NCBI GenBank assembly: GCA_947372405.1
Contig: CANBTO010000405.1
Location: 1 to 5,293 of the forward strand
Source: Verrucomicrobiaceae bacterium
GTDB lineage: Bacteria > Verrucomicrobiota > Verrucomicrobiae > Verrucomicrobiales > Akkermansiaceae
DNA length: 5,293 nt
Direction: 5' to 3'
The position numbers and the translations under genes are program-made. Position 1 is the stretch's first letter. The number at the start of each line of letters is the position of its first letter. Below, piece by piece: positions 1 through 5,293 of this stretch. The notes under the pieces were generated by a model. The model saw only the letters and a list, made by a program, of their open reading frames with translations, was not told the DNA's origin and searched no databases.

Positions 1-1
1 C

Positions 2-235
2 CGCAGTTGCAAATATCCGTTCAAACCGCTTCGGGCGATACCGCTTCTAGCCCAATCCCGGCGCTCCCGCCACGACGCCCGCACCATCCCCCTCACCGGC
101 AAACACATCGCCGAAGCCATTCGCCGCGCCCTCGATTGGAGCTTGGCCAGACACGGACTAACAGAACAGGTTGTTGCGATGCGCGGACCGTTCACATCGT
201 CTTCTTCTGCTCCGGAGTGTAGCGCAGGCGACTAA
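2..235 (+). CDS. 3' fragment of an unidentified gene running into a dispersed repeat
   Basis: An open frame enters at the left edge and stops with TAA at 233-235, leaving 77 codons. Between about 56 and 139 the third codon positions are almost all C or G, as in a real gene of a GC-rich genome, and the peptide there (DARTIPLTGKHIAEAIRRAL) looks like an ordinary amphipathic helix near a protein C-terminus. I do not recognise the family. From base 158 the frame is made of the dispersed repeat also found at 381-466 and 5167-5293, so the last 26 or so residues are repeat-encoded. The original gene was therefore probably truncated or extended by repeat insertion. A competing frame starting at base 7 gives an arginine/proline/histidine-rich peptide and looks like a shadow. 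Whether this is a live gene cannot be judged without upstream sequence. Confidence 0.3.
   Translation, partial: RSCKYPFKPLRAIPLLAQSRRSRHDARTIPLTGKHIAEAIRRALDWSLARHGLTEQVVAMRGPFTSSSSAPECSAGD
158..190 (+). repeat. Dispersed repeat, copy 1 (3'-truncated)
   Basis: This copy begins CTAACAGAAC and continues through GTTGTTGCGATGCGCGGACCG. It matches the first 33 positions of the 40-bp repeat at 427-466 with few differences, but lacks the final ACCCCAG. It forms the tail of the open frame ending at 235. Confidence 0.7.
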
Positions 236-262
236 GCCAGTCGGACTTCATAATGGATTCAT

Positions 263-301
263 TCATAGGTGTCATAGGTAGCCAAACTATGACGCCTATG
301 A
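263..301. repeat. Hairpin-forming inverted repeat
   Basis: Arms 263-277 and 287-301 (CATAGGTGTCATAG against CTATGACGCCTATG, plus an outer T-A pair) form a 15-bp stem with a 9-base loop. The only DNA mismatch (T270 opposite G294) becomes a G-U wobble in RNA. No run of T follows on either side, so it is not a standard intrinsic terminator. It could be an RNA hairpin, a protein-binding palindrome, or the end of a small element. Confidence 0.7.
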
Positions 302-380
302 TATAGGGCCGTAAGAATCTTCAGATGCCGCTATGGCCCCCGCTTACCCTTGCGGGTCTATCCCCTGAGTGTGACGAATT

Positions 381-420
381 CTAACATATGCGAATGTTGC
401 GATGCGGGAACCGACCCCAG
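381..420 (+). repeat. Dispersed 40-bp repeat, copy 2
   Basis: Starts CTAACATATG and ends ACCGACCCCAG. It aligns without gaps to the copy at 427-466, 46 bp further on. The 3' half (395-420) matches the reverse complement of 5167-5192 at 23 of 26 positions. Confidence 0.75.
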
Positions 421-426
421 CGATGA

Positions 427-466
427 CTAACAGAATCGGTTGTTGCAATGCGCGGACCGACCCCAG
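427..466 (+). repeat. Dispersed 40-bp repeat, copy 3
   Basis: This is the fullest copy: CTAACAGAATCGG followed by the TTGTTGCAATGCGCGGACCG core and ACCCCAG. Its last 30 bases (437-466) are an exact inverted match to 5264-5293 at the other end of the window. From memory, repeats of this kind are scattered through genomes of this bacterial group, sometimes near Y1-type transposase genes. No transposase of that type is visible here. Confidence 0.85.
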
Positions 467-590
467 ACAGACGCTCGCAAGGAAGAGGATGCAGGACAGG
501 CGGTGCATGGGAATGTGGCGGATCTTAGGTGCGGGGCGTCCGCCCGCAAATGTAATCCAAGACCTCTGTTTAAAATTTGATTTCAGTGAA

Positions 591-627
591 ACGCGGAGGC
601 GCGGAGCTCGCAGAGGAAAACGCGGAG
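591..627. repeat. CGCGGAG heptamer cluster
   Basis: Four CGCGGAG-like heptamers occur at 592-598, 600-606, 609-615 (CGCAGAG) and 621-627. Similar degenerate heptamer clusters are common intergenic repeats in several bacterial phyla and often give rise to spurious predicted proteins when read from the other strand. No function is assigned. Confidence 0.6.
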
Positions 628-656
628 TTCGATTTGTGTGAATGACTTGCAAGGCA

Positions 657-783
657 GGGACCGATCCTCCGGGCGGTCCGGCGAATGGAAAGCGAATGCC
701 CTAGCCAAGGACAGAGCTTCCGCCACGTCCTTGCCCGGCTCATTCTCCATGCATTCTCGCGGACCGCCCGGAGGATCGGTCCC
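657..783. repeat. 127-bp imperfect palindrome with 24-bp perfect arms
   Basis: The outer arms 657-680 and 760-783 (GGGACCGATCCTCCGGGCGG... and its complement) are perfectly inverted over 24 bp. Pairing continues inward with small bulges (GAATG at 683-687 with CATTC at 752-756) and ends in a 7-bp stem, 706-712 with 727-733, closing a 14-base loop. The whole element would fold into one long rod. It lies 77 bp past the stop of the minus-strand gene ending at 860, so it could end or stabilise that transcript, although no T-run follows. A small non-autonomous transposable element or a structured RNA are alternatives. Confidence 0.8.
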
Positions 784-859
784 GAATGGCCGGTCCGACT
801 CCAGCGATGTGAATCCGAATACTCTGACCCCATTCATTGATGCATTGACGTTTCCCCGG

Positions 860-1321
860 TCAGGATTTCCTTGCCAATTGAACTTCAATTTCTTTAGGCA
901 CGCTTAAACGTCTATCTTTTTCAATCGTCAAAACCTTAACCTTAAAAACCATATAAGCAATTTGAACTTTTTTATCTTCAGAGATTCTTATATTATTCAT
1001 GATTGAACGGTGGATTGCACCCGGATTTGCCCCATCCGGGCTAACCGCAAGAAGCCGAGTCCATTCTTGAAACGACTTTGAATTCGAAATTTTTTCGATT
1101 TCGAAGGCAATACTTTTTCTGTCTGAAGTGAAAAATTTTGCATCACAAAGTCTATCGCTCAAACCTTCGAGAACAACTGCATTCTGGCTTTTGTTTTCAA
1201 TCTGAATATCAATCGTGCCTTTGTCTATGAAAAAGATTCCTTCCAACACTTGACCATACGACAATGAGGCACAAGCAAAAGTCATAATAATAACAATTAG
1301 AACAGTATATAATGTTTTCAT
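860..1321 (-). CDS. Small secreted protein, candidate immunity protein for the adjacent Rhs tip
   Basis: This 153-residue protein begins with a clear signal peptide: MK, then a hydrophobic core of about residues 4-19, then SLSYGQ, a plausible type I cleavage site near residue 23. It is therefore probably exported. The mature part has alternating hydrophobic residues (IDIQIENKSQNAVVLEG near residues 37-53) suggestive of beta strands. I recognise no family. The frame is open upstream to 1390, but ATG at 1321 is the better start: it gives the signal peptide an N-terminal MK, lies one base after the Rhs stop codon, and has an AAGAGA-like Shine-Dalgarno sequence just upstream. This one-base spacing implies translational coupling to the Rhs tip, the usual position of an Rhs immunity gene. 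Composition is AT-rich, like the tip and unlike the Rhs core. The immunity role is inferred from position only. It could instead be an unrelated exported protein. Confidence 0.7.
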   Translation of the reverse strand: MKTLYTVLIVIIMTFACASLSYGQVLEGIFFIDKGTIDIQIENKSQNAVVLEGLSDRLCDAKFFTSDRKSIAFEIEKISNSKSFQEWTRLLAVSPDGANPGAIHRSIMNNIRISEDKKVQIAYMVFKVKVLTIEKDRRLSVPKEIEVQLARKS

Positions 1322-1322
1322 T

Positions 1323-2042
1323 TTAGTCTCTTGAGAATCCACGCACCACCTGAGCAAGAGAAAAGACTGCTTTACAGCCTTTGTTATCAATCTGCAAACT
1401 CATCGCAACAAAGTCGACAATTTCTCCTACGCCTTCGGGATTCGCTACACAAGCTATCAAGTTTGATTGACGAGCTTTGACCTTGCCAGCAGCACTACGT
1501 CCGTCTTCTAGAGGAACGCCTCCCGTAGGAAAATTAAGGCCAGATCGTCCATGATGCATGATCAAACCAAAACTTGTCCATTCATAATCCTTGCTTAGTT
1601 CTTCGTTCCCTCTTTGAACAACTCTTCTAAGAATCGCTTCTGGATTCCCTCTTATAAAAATCTCTGAATGACTTCCCAACTCGTGCCTCAACCATTGAAT
1701 TACTTTACTTCTAGAAGTGCCAGTCCGATCAATTAGCTCCACATCATACTCTTTCCCACTGAGATTACCCAGAGTTACGCCAACTTCCCTAGAAGAATTC
1801 ACCCATCTAACTGAGAAGCCATTCGACGTGATGCGTTTCCATTCATCATCAGTCATCGAGCTAAGTTCTTGGATACTCTCCTGAGCAGCTTCTCTGGAGG
1901 TGGCTGCAATACGTTGTCCTAACCTCAAAAAGAGCTCTGTGGTTGAGTCATCTAGAACATCTCCCTGCCCCGGCTGAAATGGCTCAGTTTTGCCGTCATT
2001 CAATTCCCACCATGCCGGCACAAAAGCTGCGTAAAACTCCAT
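1323..2042 (-). other. Variable Rhs tip 1 (candidate toxin domain)
   Basis: This segment follows the Rhs end motif and begins at M241, itself an ATG, so it could also be translated alone if a suitable ribosome site existed. The 239 residues match no toxin family I know. Notable features are HELGSH at residues 360-365, which fits the rare HExxxH zinc-binding pattern, a HHGRSG stretch near 403-408, and two late cysteines (C438, C463). Base composition falls sharply compared with the core, as is typical of exchanged Rhs tips. Toxicity is inferred from Rhs architecture and the adjoining immunity-like gene. Confidence 0.55.
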
Positions 2043-2762
2043 ACCAAGTCGATCAGCCCAATTCACCCCATTATTCCCCACGAACCCATACACGTTAACG
2101 CCCCCTCCTTCCTCGATGGGATCCCTTGATGGCCACCTGCCTGTCAGCGGGTCATAGTAGCGGTATTGGTAGTAATAAAGACCCGTTTCGAAATCCAGCG
2201 GTTTAGTGCTGAAACGGTAGGTGAACAATTCAGGCGATCCCGTGGCCACCACGGTGTTGCCGAATGGATCGTATTCAAAATGGGCGGAGACGGAACCGTC
2301 GGCTGCCAGATATTCGCTGACGTTGCCGTTGCCGTCATAGGAGGGGAAGCAGTTGAGAGTTGAGGGTTGAGAGTTGAGAGGGGTGCAGAGGAGACCGCCG
2401 ACGCCGCCGGCACCTTGGGGGGTGGTGGACAGGTCGGTGCCCCAGGTGTGGCCGGCTTGCAGGGTGAGGGTGGTGAAGCTGGCGGAGGGGGCGCTGTATT
2501 CGGCGCTGAGGTTCCAGCCGTCGTAGAGGAAGCGCAGGTTGCTGGCGAAGGCCCAGTTGGTGCCGTCGGTGGAGTTGGAGACGGTTTTGGAGATGCGCCG
2601 GGACTGGGAATCATAGACAAAGTCCAGCCGTTGGCGTGGAACGCCCGCGGTGGCGGCGAGGGTGGTGGTCTGCATCCGGACAAGGCGGTTTTCCGCGTCC
2701 CAAGTGTAGTCCCAGCGGCCGTCGTATGTCAAATTCCCATCGAAGTCGTAAGCGGGCGTCAC
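1323..2762 (-). CDS. Truncated Rhs-family protein: C-terminal core plus variable tip (orphan Rhs end)
   Basis: Numbered from the GTG at 2762, this has 479 residues, while full Rhs proteins usually exceed 1,000, so it is an orphan C-terminal module. YD-repeat sequence is visible at residues 5-28 ([22 protein letters not shown]) and again near 163-170. The conserved Rhs end motif runs from about 197 to 241 ([18 protein letters not shown], then [11 protein letters not shown] and DRLGM). After it comes a 238-residue variable tip. The frame stays open upstream to a stop at 2826-2828, and Rhs-like sequence ([17 protein letters not shown]) continues to about 2786, where tyrosine-recombinase sequence begins on the other strand. 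The GTG is thus just the first available start, and the gene was probably cut there. No promoter or ribosome site is evident. The core is GC-rich and the tip AT-rich. It overlaps the recombinase 5' end head-to-head. Confidence 0.8.
   Translation of the reverse strand: MTPAYDFDGNLTYDGRWDYTWDAENRLVRMQTTTLAATAGVPRQRLDFVYDSQSRRISKTVSNSTDGTNWAFASNLRFLYDGWNLSAEYSAPSASFTTLTLQAGHTWGTDLSTTPQGAGGVGGLLCTPLNSQPSTLNCFPSYDGNGNVSEYLAADGSVSAHFEYDPFGNTVVATGSPELFTYRFSTKPLDFETGLYYYQYRYYDPLTGRWPSRDPIEEGGGVNVYGFVGNNGVNWADRLGMEFYAAFVPAWWELNDGKTEPFQPGQGDVLDDSTTELFLRLGQRIAATSREAAQESIQELSSMTDDEWKRITSNGFSVRWVNSSREVGVTLGNLSGKEYDVELIDRTGTSRSKVIQWLRHELGSHSEIFIRGNPEAILRRVVQRGNEELSKDYEWTSFGLIMHHGRSGLNFPTGGVPLEDGRSAAGKVKARQSNLIACVANPEGVGEIVDFVAMSLQIDNKGCKAVFSLAQVVRGFSRD
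2115..2165 (-). repeat. Rhs end-motif inverted repeat, left copy
   Basis: Read on the minus strand this encodes [18 protein letters not shown]. It matches the plus-strand segment 3989-4040 at about 46 of 52 positions, with an identical stretch of 21 bases from TACCGCTACTATG onward. The two copies are inverted relative to each other and lie on either side of the recombinase gene. Homology of this kind is expected between two Rhs genes, but it is also a potential site for recombination. Confidence 0.8.
2352..2379. repeat. Four tandem 7-bp units inside the Rhs coding sequence
   Basis: Units GTTGAGA, GTTGAGG, GTTGAGA and GTTGAGA lie end to end. On the coding strand they encode the SQPSTLN segment (about residues 131-137), a low-complexity patch between YD repeats. 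Because seven is not a multiple of three, gain or loss of one unit would shift the frame and remove the tip. Four units is a low number for frequent slippage. Confidence 0.8.
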
Positions 2763-4570
2763 GTCCTTCTTGGGCGTCCAAGTGTAGCTACTCGCAGGGC
2801 TCCATCGACGCTCATCATTGGTCCCTCAAGGGGTTCGTCGAGTGGGCGGCAGCTCTCGACCTGGATTCGCCCGATGTATTCACCCGCGCCACCCTTGAGA
2901 TCTACCAAGTCCACCTCCACCATTATCGTTCACCGCGAACCAAGCAGCCTCTGGTCGTCAACACGCAGATCGCACGCCTCGGCTGCGTCCGCCGCTTCTT
3001 CGCCTGGCTTTGCCGCTCCGGTGTCATTCCCGCCAATCCCGCCGCTGACTTGGACCTGCCACGCAAGCAGGCCCGCCACCTTCCGAAATCGCTCAATCCC
3101 GAAGAAATTGACCGCGTGCTTACCATTCCCGACACGAACGATCCCTTCGGTCTGCGCGACCGGACGATTCTGGAGCTATTTTACGCTGCGGGCATCCGGC
3201 GCGCGGAAATGGCCAATTTGGATCTTCGCGACTTCGATCCTCACACCCGGACCCTGCTCGTGCGCAAGGGCAAGAACGGCAAAAGCCGCCTGCTTCCCGT
3301 CGGCGAGCGTGCCGCCGCCTGGCTTGCCCGCTTCCTCGCCGAGTCCAGACCGCTCTTCCATCACCTTCCACAGGAAACCGCCCTGTTCCTCAGTGGCTAT
3401 GGCACGCGCTTCAGCCCGGATTATCTCGGCAACTGGGTGGCCGGTCTCATGAAAAAAGCCGGTATCGACAAGAACGGCTCATGCCACTTGTTCCGCCATT
3501 CCTGCGCCACGGACATGCACCTGGGCGGCGCGGACATCCGGTTCGTCCAGGAAATGCTGGGGCACGCACGGCTGGATACCACCCAGATCTACACCCACGT
3601 CAACATCAAGGCCCTCGCCGAGGTTCATGCCCGCAGCCACCCGCACGGACGGATTCAGGAAGCCGAAGATCAAGCCGGACCACCTTCACCGATTTCCGAC
3701 GGCGGGAAAGATTCGGCTTTTATCCAGACCGCCGATCCGTTACCTGCCGGACCAGAAATGGCTGCCGCCCCCACAGTGACGCATGACCCCGCCCAAGCGG
3801 ATGCAAACGGGCGTGAGAAACATGATCCGCCCCCCGATGACGATGATCCGCCGCCGGAAAACGGGCCGGAATCCCGCCCCAAGCGCCCGAGACCGACCTT
3901 CCCCGGAAATCCATCCAATGCGCTCGCATCCGATAGGTTGGGTCGCCTCCTCCGCAGTGCCAAAAGGGTGCGTGTGGCTGATTACCTATACCGCTACTAT
4001 GACCCGCTGTCCGGCAGGTGGCCGTCAAGGGACCCGATTGGGGAAAGAGGTGGTATTAACTTATATTGTTTCGTTTCGAATCATGGTGTGAATCAGTGGG
4101 ATGTGCTTGGTCATACTGGGCTTGAAATTTTTGGTGGAGGGCCGCAGATCGATCAAAGCGGATTCTATTTTGGGTTTGGAATAAAAAAGGAAGATGAATG
4201 CTATTATTTCAGAATAAAATCCGCCGATGTGATTCCTGTAGCTGCTCGAGCGATCGTTTCCCAAACGGGGGCGTTCCGCAATGGAGTAGCTGTTGATTAT
4301 GATGCATGGCAGGTTACAATGTCTGCATCGCGGATTAAACCCGACGGGAATGCGGTGTATGATCCAAGTGTGTTCACGATTAAGATAGCTACTCAAAAAA
4401 GGAAGAAAGGTTCTGATGATTGGATCCGGCATGCAGATTACAGCCCGAGATTTGATTTATCAAACTTGACGTATCAACCAGGGTCAATTTCAGTAAGTAA
4501 TGACCTACAAAATCGACCGGATCCAAGTCCCGGGACGTATTTAGATGTCGGAACGGTTCGTCTTCCTTGA
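2726..4570 (+). CDS. Tyrosine recombinase (XerC/XerD-like) fused in frame to an Rhs end motif and variable tip
   Basis: From the ATG at 2726 the product has 614 residues. Residues 22-309 form a Xer-type recombinase: a SAM-like DNA-binding domain (from [16 protein letters not shown]), then the catalytic domain with R158 (GIRRAE), K183 (KGKNGKSR), H254 and R257 (HLFRH), H280 (LGH) and nucleophile Y289 (TQIYTH). All six active-site residues are present, so cleavage and rejoining of DNA at a specific site is plausible. Residues 310-417 are a P/D-rich linker ([12 protein letters not shown]). Residues 420-462 are the Rhs end motif ([16 protein letters not shown]) and 463-614 an AT-rich tip. Residues 1-20 are encoded antisense to the Rhs gene on the other strand. 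This start gives a Xer part of about 310 residues, the normal length, but no ribosome site is evident. The frame is open back to a GTG at 2636. The fusion may be functional or an accident of insertion. Confidence 0.75.
   Translation: MSNSHRSRKRASRPSWASKCSYSQGSIDAHHWSLKGFVEWAAALDLDSPDVFTRATLEIYQVHLHHYRSPRTKQPLVVNTQIARLGCVRRFFAWLCRSGVIPANPAADLDLPRKQARHLPKSLNPEEIDRVLTIPDTNDPFGLRDRTILELFYAAGIRRAEMANLDLRDFDPHTRTLLVRKGKNGKSRLLPVGERAAAWLARFLAESRPLFHHLPQETALFLSGYGTRFSPDYLGNWVAGLMKKAGIDKNGSCHLFRHSCATDMHLGGADIRFVQEMLGHARLDTTQIYTHVNIKALAEVHARSHPHGRIQEAEDQAGPPSPISDGGKDSAFIQTADPLPAGPEMAAAPTVTHDPAQADANGREKHDPPPDDDDPPPENGPESRPKRPRPTFPGNPSNALASDRLGRLLRSAKRVRVADYLYRYYDPLSGRWPSRDPIGERGGINLYCFVSNHGVNQWDVLGHTGLEIFGGGPQIDQSGFYFGFGIKKEDECYYFRIKSADVIPVAARAIVSQTGAFRNGVAVDYDAWQVTMSASRIKPDGNAVYDPSVFTIKIATQKRKKGSDDWIRHADYSPRFDLSNLTYQPGSISVSNDLQNRPDPSPGTYLDVGTVRLP
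3977..4567 (+). other. Rhs end motif plus variable tip 2 (candidate toxin domain)
   Basis: Rhs similarity begins abruptly at about 3977 ([10 protein letters not shown]), straight after the recombinase linker, with no upstream YD repeats. The motif is slightly degenerate compared with tip 1 (YCFVSNH for [15 protein letters not shown] for ADRLGM). From about 4110 comes a 152-residue tip with no motif I recognise; its many alternating hydrophobic and aromatic residues suggest a beta-rich fold. GC content drops after about 4045. GTG codons in frame at 3968 and 3974 could permit a separate start, but no clear ribosome site precedes them. Toxicity is unproven. Confidence 0.6.
3989..4040 (+). repeat. 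Rhs end-motif inverted repeat, right copy
   Basis: This is the inverted partner of 2115-2165. Differences are mostly synonymous or at the ACA/TCC codon. Weaker similarity extends left to about 3980, which marks the recombinase/Rhs junction. It is preserved at the DNA level despite the two tips being unrelated, as expected of a shared Rhs core boundary. Confidence 0.8.
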
Positions 4571-4619
4571 AATTGGCAAGGTAATGTTTTCAATATTAAG
4601 TTAATAAATTTATTTATTT

Positions 4620-5159
4620 ATGTTGTTGGAAAAATTCAGTTCGTGTGCAAAATTTACAATTGTATCTGTTTTTTTAATTTTATGCTTTTTAGCGGGAAAA
4701 TATTTACCGCACTTAAACCATTCGAGGATTATGTGTAAAGAAGAACCGTTCATTTCCATCAAACTGCCAATACGCGACGCGGATGCATCTGTTGTGCATG
4801 CTTTTGGTGATTTGACTAATGGACAACAAGCGATCATTGTCAAAGTGGTTGATAATGGAGGTAAACTGTATTTTTTCGCAATTCTAAATGACGGACCTGA
4901 AGGTAAGTATAAAACAGTCTTAAAAAATATTCCTTTAAGCTGGAATGACGAATATGGAGTTGCAAATTTTGCAGATATATCTCGCGATGGGCCGATTCCA
5001 TCCGTATTTTTTACCAGTAGTGATTTTGAAAAAGTTTTTGATAGCTATAGTGCAATATGCGATCTTAAAACATTCCTAAAAGAAAAGACACGCATAAAGA
5101 CCGACCGCCGAGATTTTGCGTATCAAATCTTATCGAAGAGGTCAGTAGTATCAGAGTGA
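4620..5159 (+). CDS. Small membrane-anchored or secreted protein, candidate immunity protein for tip 2
   Basis: This is a 179-residue protein with an N-terminal hydrophobic stretch (residues 12-26, FTIVSVFLILCFLAG) after a lysine, either a signal anchor or a signal peptide. No lipobox is present, because the residue before C22 is leucine. The rest is soluble in character, with segments such as IIVKVVDNGGKLYFFAIL that look like beta strands, and a basic C-terminus. I recognise no family. It lies 49 bases after the stop of the Rhs tip, on the same strand, in the position of an Rhs immunity gene. The leader is extremely AT-rich and lacks a Shine-Dalgarno sequence. TTGGCA at 4573 with TATTAA at 4594 is a weak possible promoter (15-base spacer). 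The gene is the most AT-rich part of the window, indicating an origin different from the recombinase. The immunity role is positional inference. Confidence 0.65.
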   Translation: MLLEKFSSCAKFTIVSVFLILCFLAGKYLPHLNHSRIMCKEEPFISIKLPIRDADASVVHAFGDLTNGQQAIIVKVVDNGGKLYFFAILNDGPEGKYKTVLKNIPLSWNDEYGVANFADISRDGPIPSVFFTSSDFEKVFDSYSAICDLKTFLKEKTRIKTDRRDFAYQILSKRSVVSE

Positions 5160-5166
5160 ATTGTCT

Positions 5167-5192
5167 CTGGGGTCAGTCCGCGCATCGCAACA
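5167..5192 (-). repeat. Dispersed repeat, copy 4 (inverted, partial)
   Basis: Read on the minus strand this is TGTTGCGATGCGCGGACTGA followed by CCCCAG, matching 395-420 at 23 of 26 positions. It begins 8 bases after the stop codon of the preceding gene, so it may lie in that transcript's 3' end. Confidence 0.75.
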
Positions 5193-5263
5193 TCGAGACA
5201 TGTTAGATCGCCTCCGTTTCACTGGCGCAGCTTCCTCCTGTGCCCCCCGCCGCTCCCCGTTCT

Positions 5264-5293
5264 CTGGGGTCGGTCCGCGCATTGCAACAACCG
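5264..5293 (-). repeat. Dispersed repeat, copy 5 (inverted, cut by window edge)
   Basis: These 30 bases are the exact reverse complement of 437-466, and the copy continues out of the window. With copy 4 it makes an inverted pair facing copies 2 and 3 on the left, so the whole Rhs/recombinase locus is bracketed by this repeat family. The 71 bases between copies 4 and 5 are GC/pyrimidine-rich and hold nothing recognisable. Confidence 0.85.

Larger units (their letters stand above)
236..859. other. Non-coding, repeat-rich spacer
   Basis: No convincing gene lies here. The open frames on both strands have irregular codon use and are built largely from repeats. The stretch contains, in order, a hairpin (263-301), two tandem copies of a 40-bp dispersed repeat (381-466), a small GC-rich stem at 530-548, a cluster of CGCGGAG heptamers (591-627), a 127-bp imperfect palindrome (657-783), and a 15-base degenerate fragment of the dispersed repeat (795-809, one mismatch to 411-425). 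I see no tRNA, rRNA or riboswitch. Confidence 0.6.

Noticed and set aside
381..466. CRISPR array
   Set aside because: Only two copies stand in tandem, separated by 6 bases, with no spacers. Further copies are dispersed and inverted, and there are no cas genes.
657..783. Intrinsic terminator
   Set aside because: The stem is far longer than usual and no T-run follows on either strand, so it was listed as a palindrome with only a possible termination role.
344..907. Several short open frames on both strands in the repeat-rich spacer
   Set aside because: They are built from the dispersed repeat, the CGCGGAG cluster and the palindrome. They overlap each other and lack consistent codon bias or ribosome sites.
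860..1321. Lipoprotein signal in the 153-residue protein (C17)
   Set aside because: The residues before the cysteine are T-F-A, which does not fit the lipobox. A type I cleavage site near SLSYGQ fits better.
2144..2683. Minus-strand open frame rich in proline, alanine and serine
   Set aside because: It lies in another frame of the Rhs gene on the same strand. Its composition reflects GC-rich YD-repeat DNA, while the overlapping frame has clear Rhs motifs.
2367..3452. Plus-strand 361-residue open frame
   Set aside because: Its first half is the antisense of the Rhs core and is glycine/valine-rich; the second half is an alternate frame of the recombinase. It holds no domain.
3120..4028. Minus-strand open frames opposite the recombinase and linker
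   Set aside because: They are arginine- and glycine-rich shadows of GC-rich coding sequence, while the plus strand shows a complete catalytic motif set.
4061..4432. Minus-strand 123-residue open frame opposite tip 2
   Set aside because: It overlaps the plus-strand Rhs-fused frame completely, has no recognisable motif or ribosome site, and the plus frame is anchored by the Rhs end motif.

Overview
The window looks like an accessory region of a GC-rich bacterial genome. The wording of the Rhs repeats ([30 protein letters not shown]) and the CGCGGAG and TGTTGCAATGCGCGGACCGACCCCAG repeat families suggest the Verrucomicrobiota/Lentisphaerota/Kiritimatiellota group. That placement is recalled from family style and was not tested.

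Layout. Bases 1-235 hold what may be the 3' end of an unidentified GC-rich gene whose last codons run into a dispersed repeat. Bases 236-859 are non-coding and packed with repeats: a 15-bp-stem hairpin, two tandem copies of a 40-bp repeat, a CGCGGAG cluster, and a 127-bp imperfect palindrome with 24-bp perfect outer arms. On the minus strand, 2762 to 860 is an orphan Rhs C-terminal module: a truncated Rhs core, a 238-residue variable tip, and, after a single spacer base, a small secreted protein that is the natural candidate for its immunity protein. On the plus strand, about 2726-4570 is one open frame. It encodes a tyrosine recombinase with all six catalytic residues, a proline/aspartate-rich linker, then a second Rhs end motif and a second, unrelated tip. 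It is followed 49 bases later by an AT-rich gene for a small protein with an N-terminal hydrophobic segment, the second candidate immunity protein. Bases 5160-5293 carry two more copies of the dispersed repeat, in inverted orientation.

The locus is therefore nearly symmetrical: inverted repeats, immunity-like gene, tip, Rhs end motif, recombinase, Rhs end motif, tip, immunity-like gene, inverted repeats. The Rhs core and recombinase are GC-rich, while both tips and both candidate immunity genes are clearly more AT-rich, as expected of horizontally exchanged polymorphic-toxin ends.

The most interesting possibility is that the recombinase moves, captures or inverts Rhs tip cassettes. The plainer alternative is that a recombinase-bearing element broke an array of orphan Rhs ends and the reading-frame fusion is accidental. 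Toxin and immunity roles are inferred from position only; neither tip was assigned to a known toxin family.
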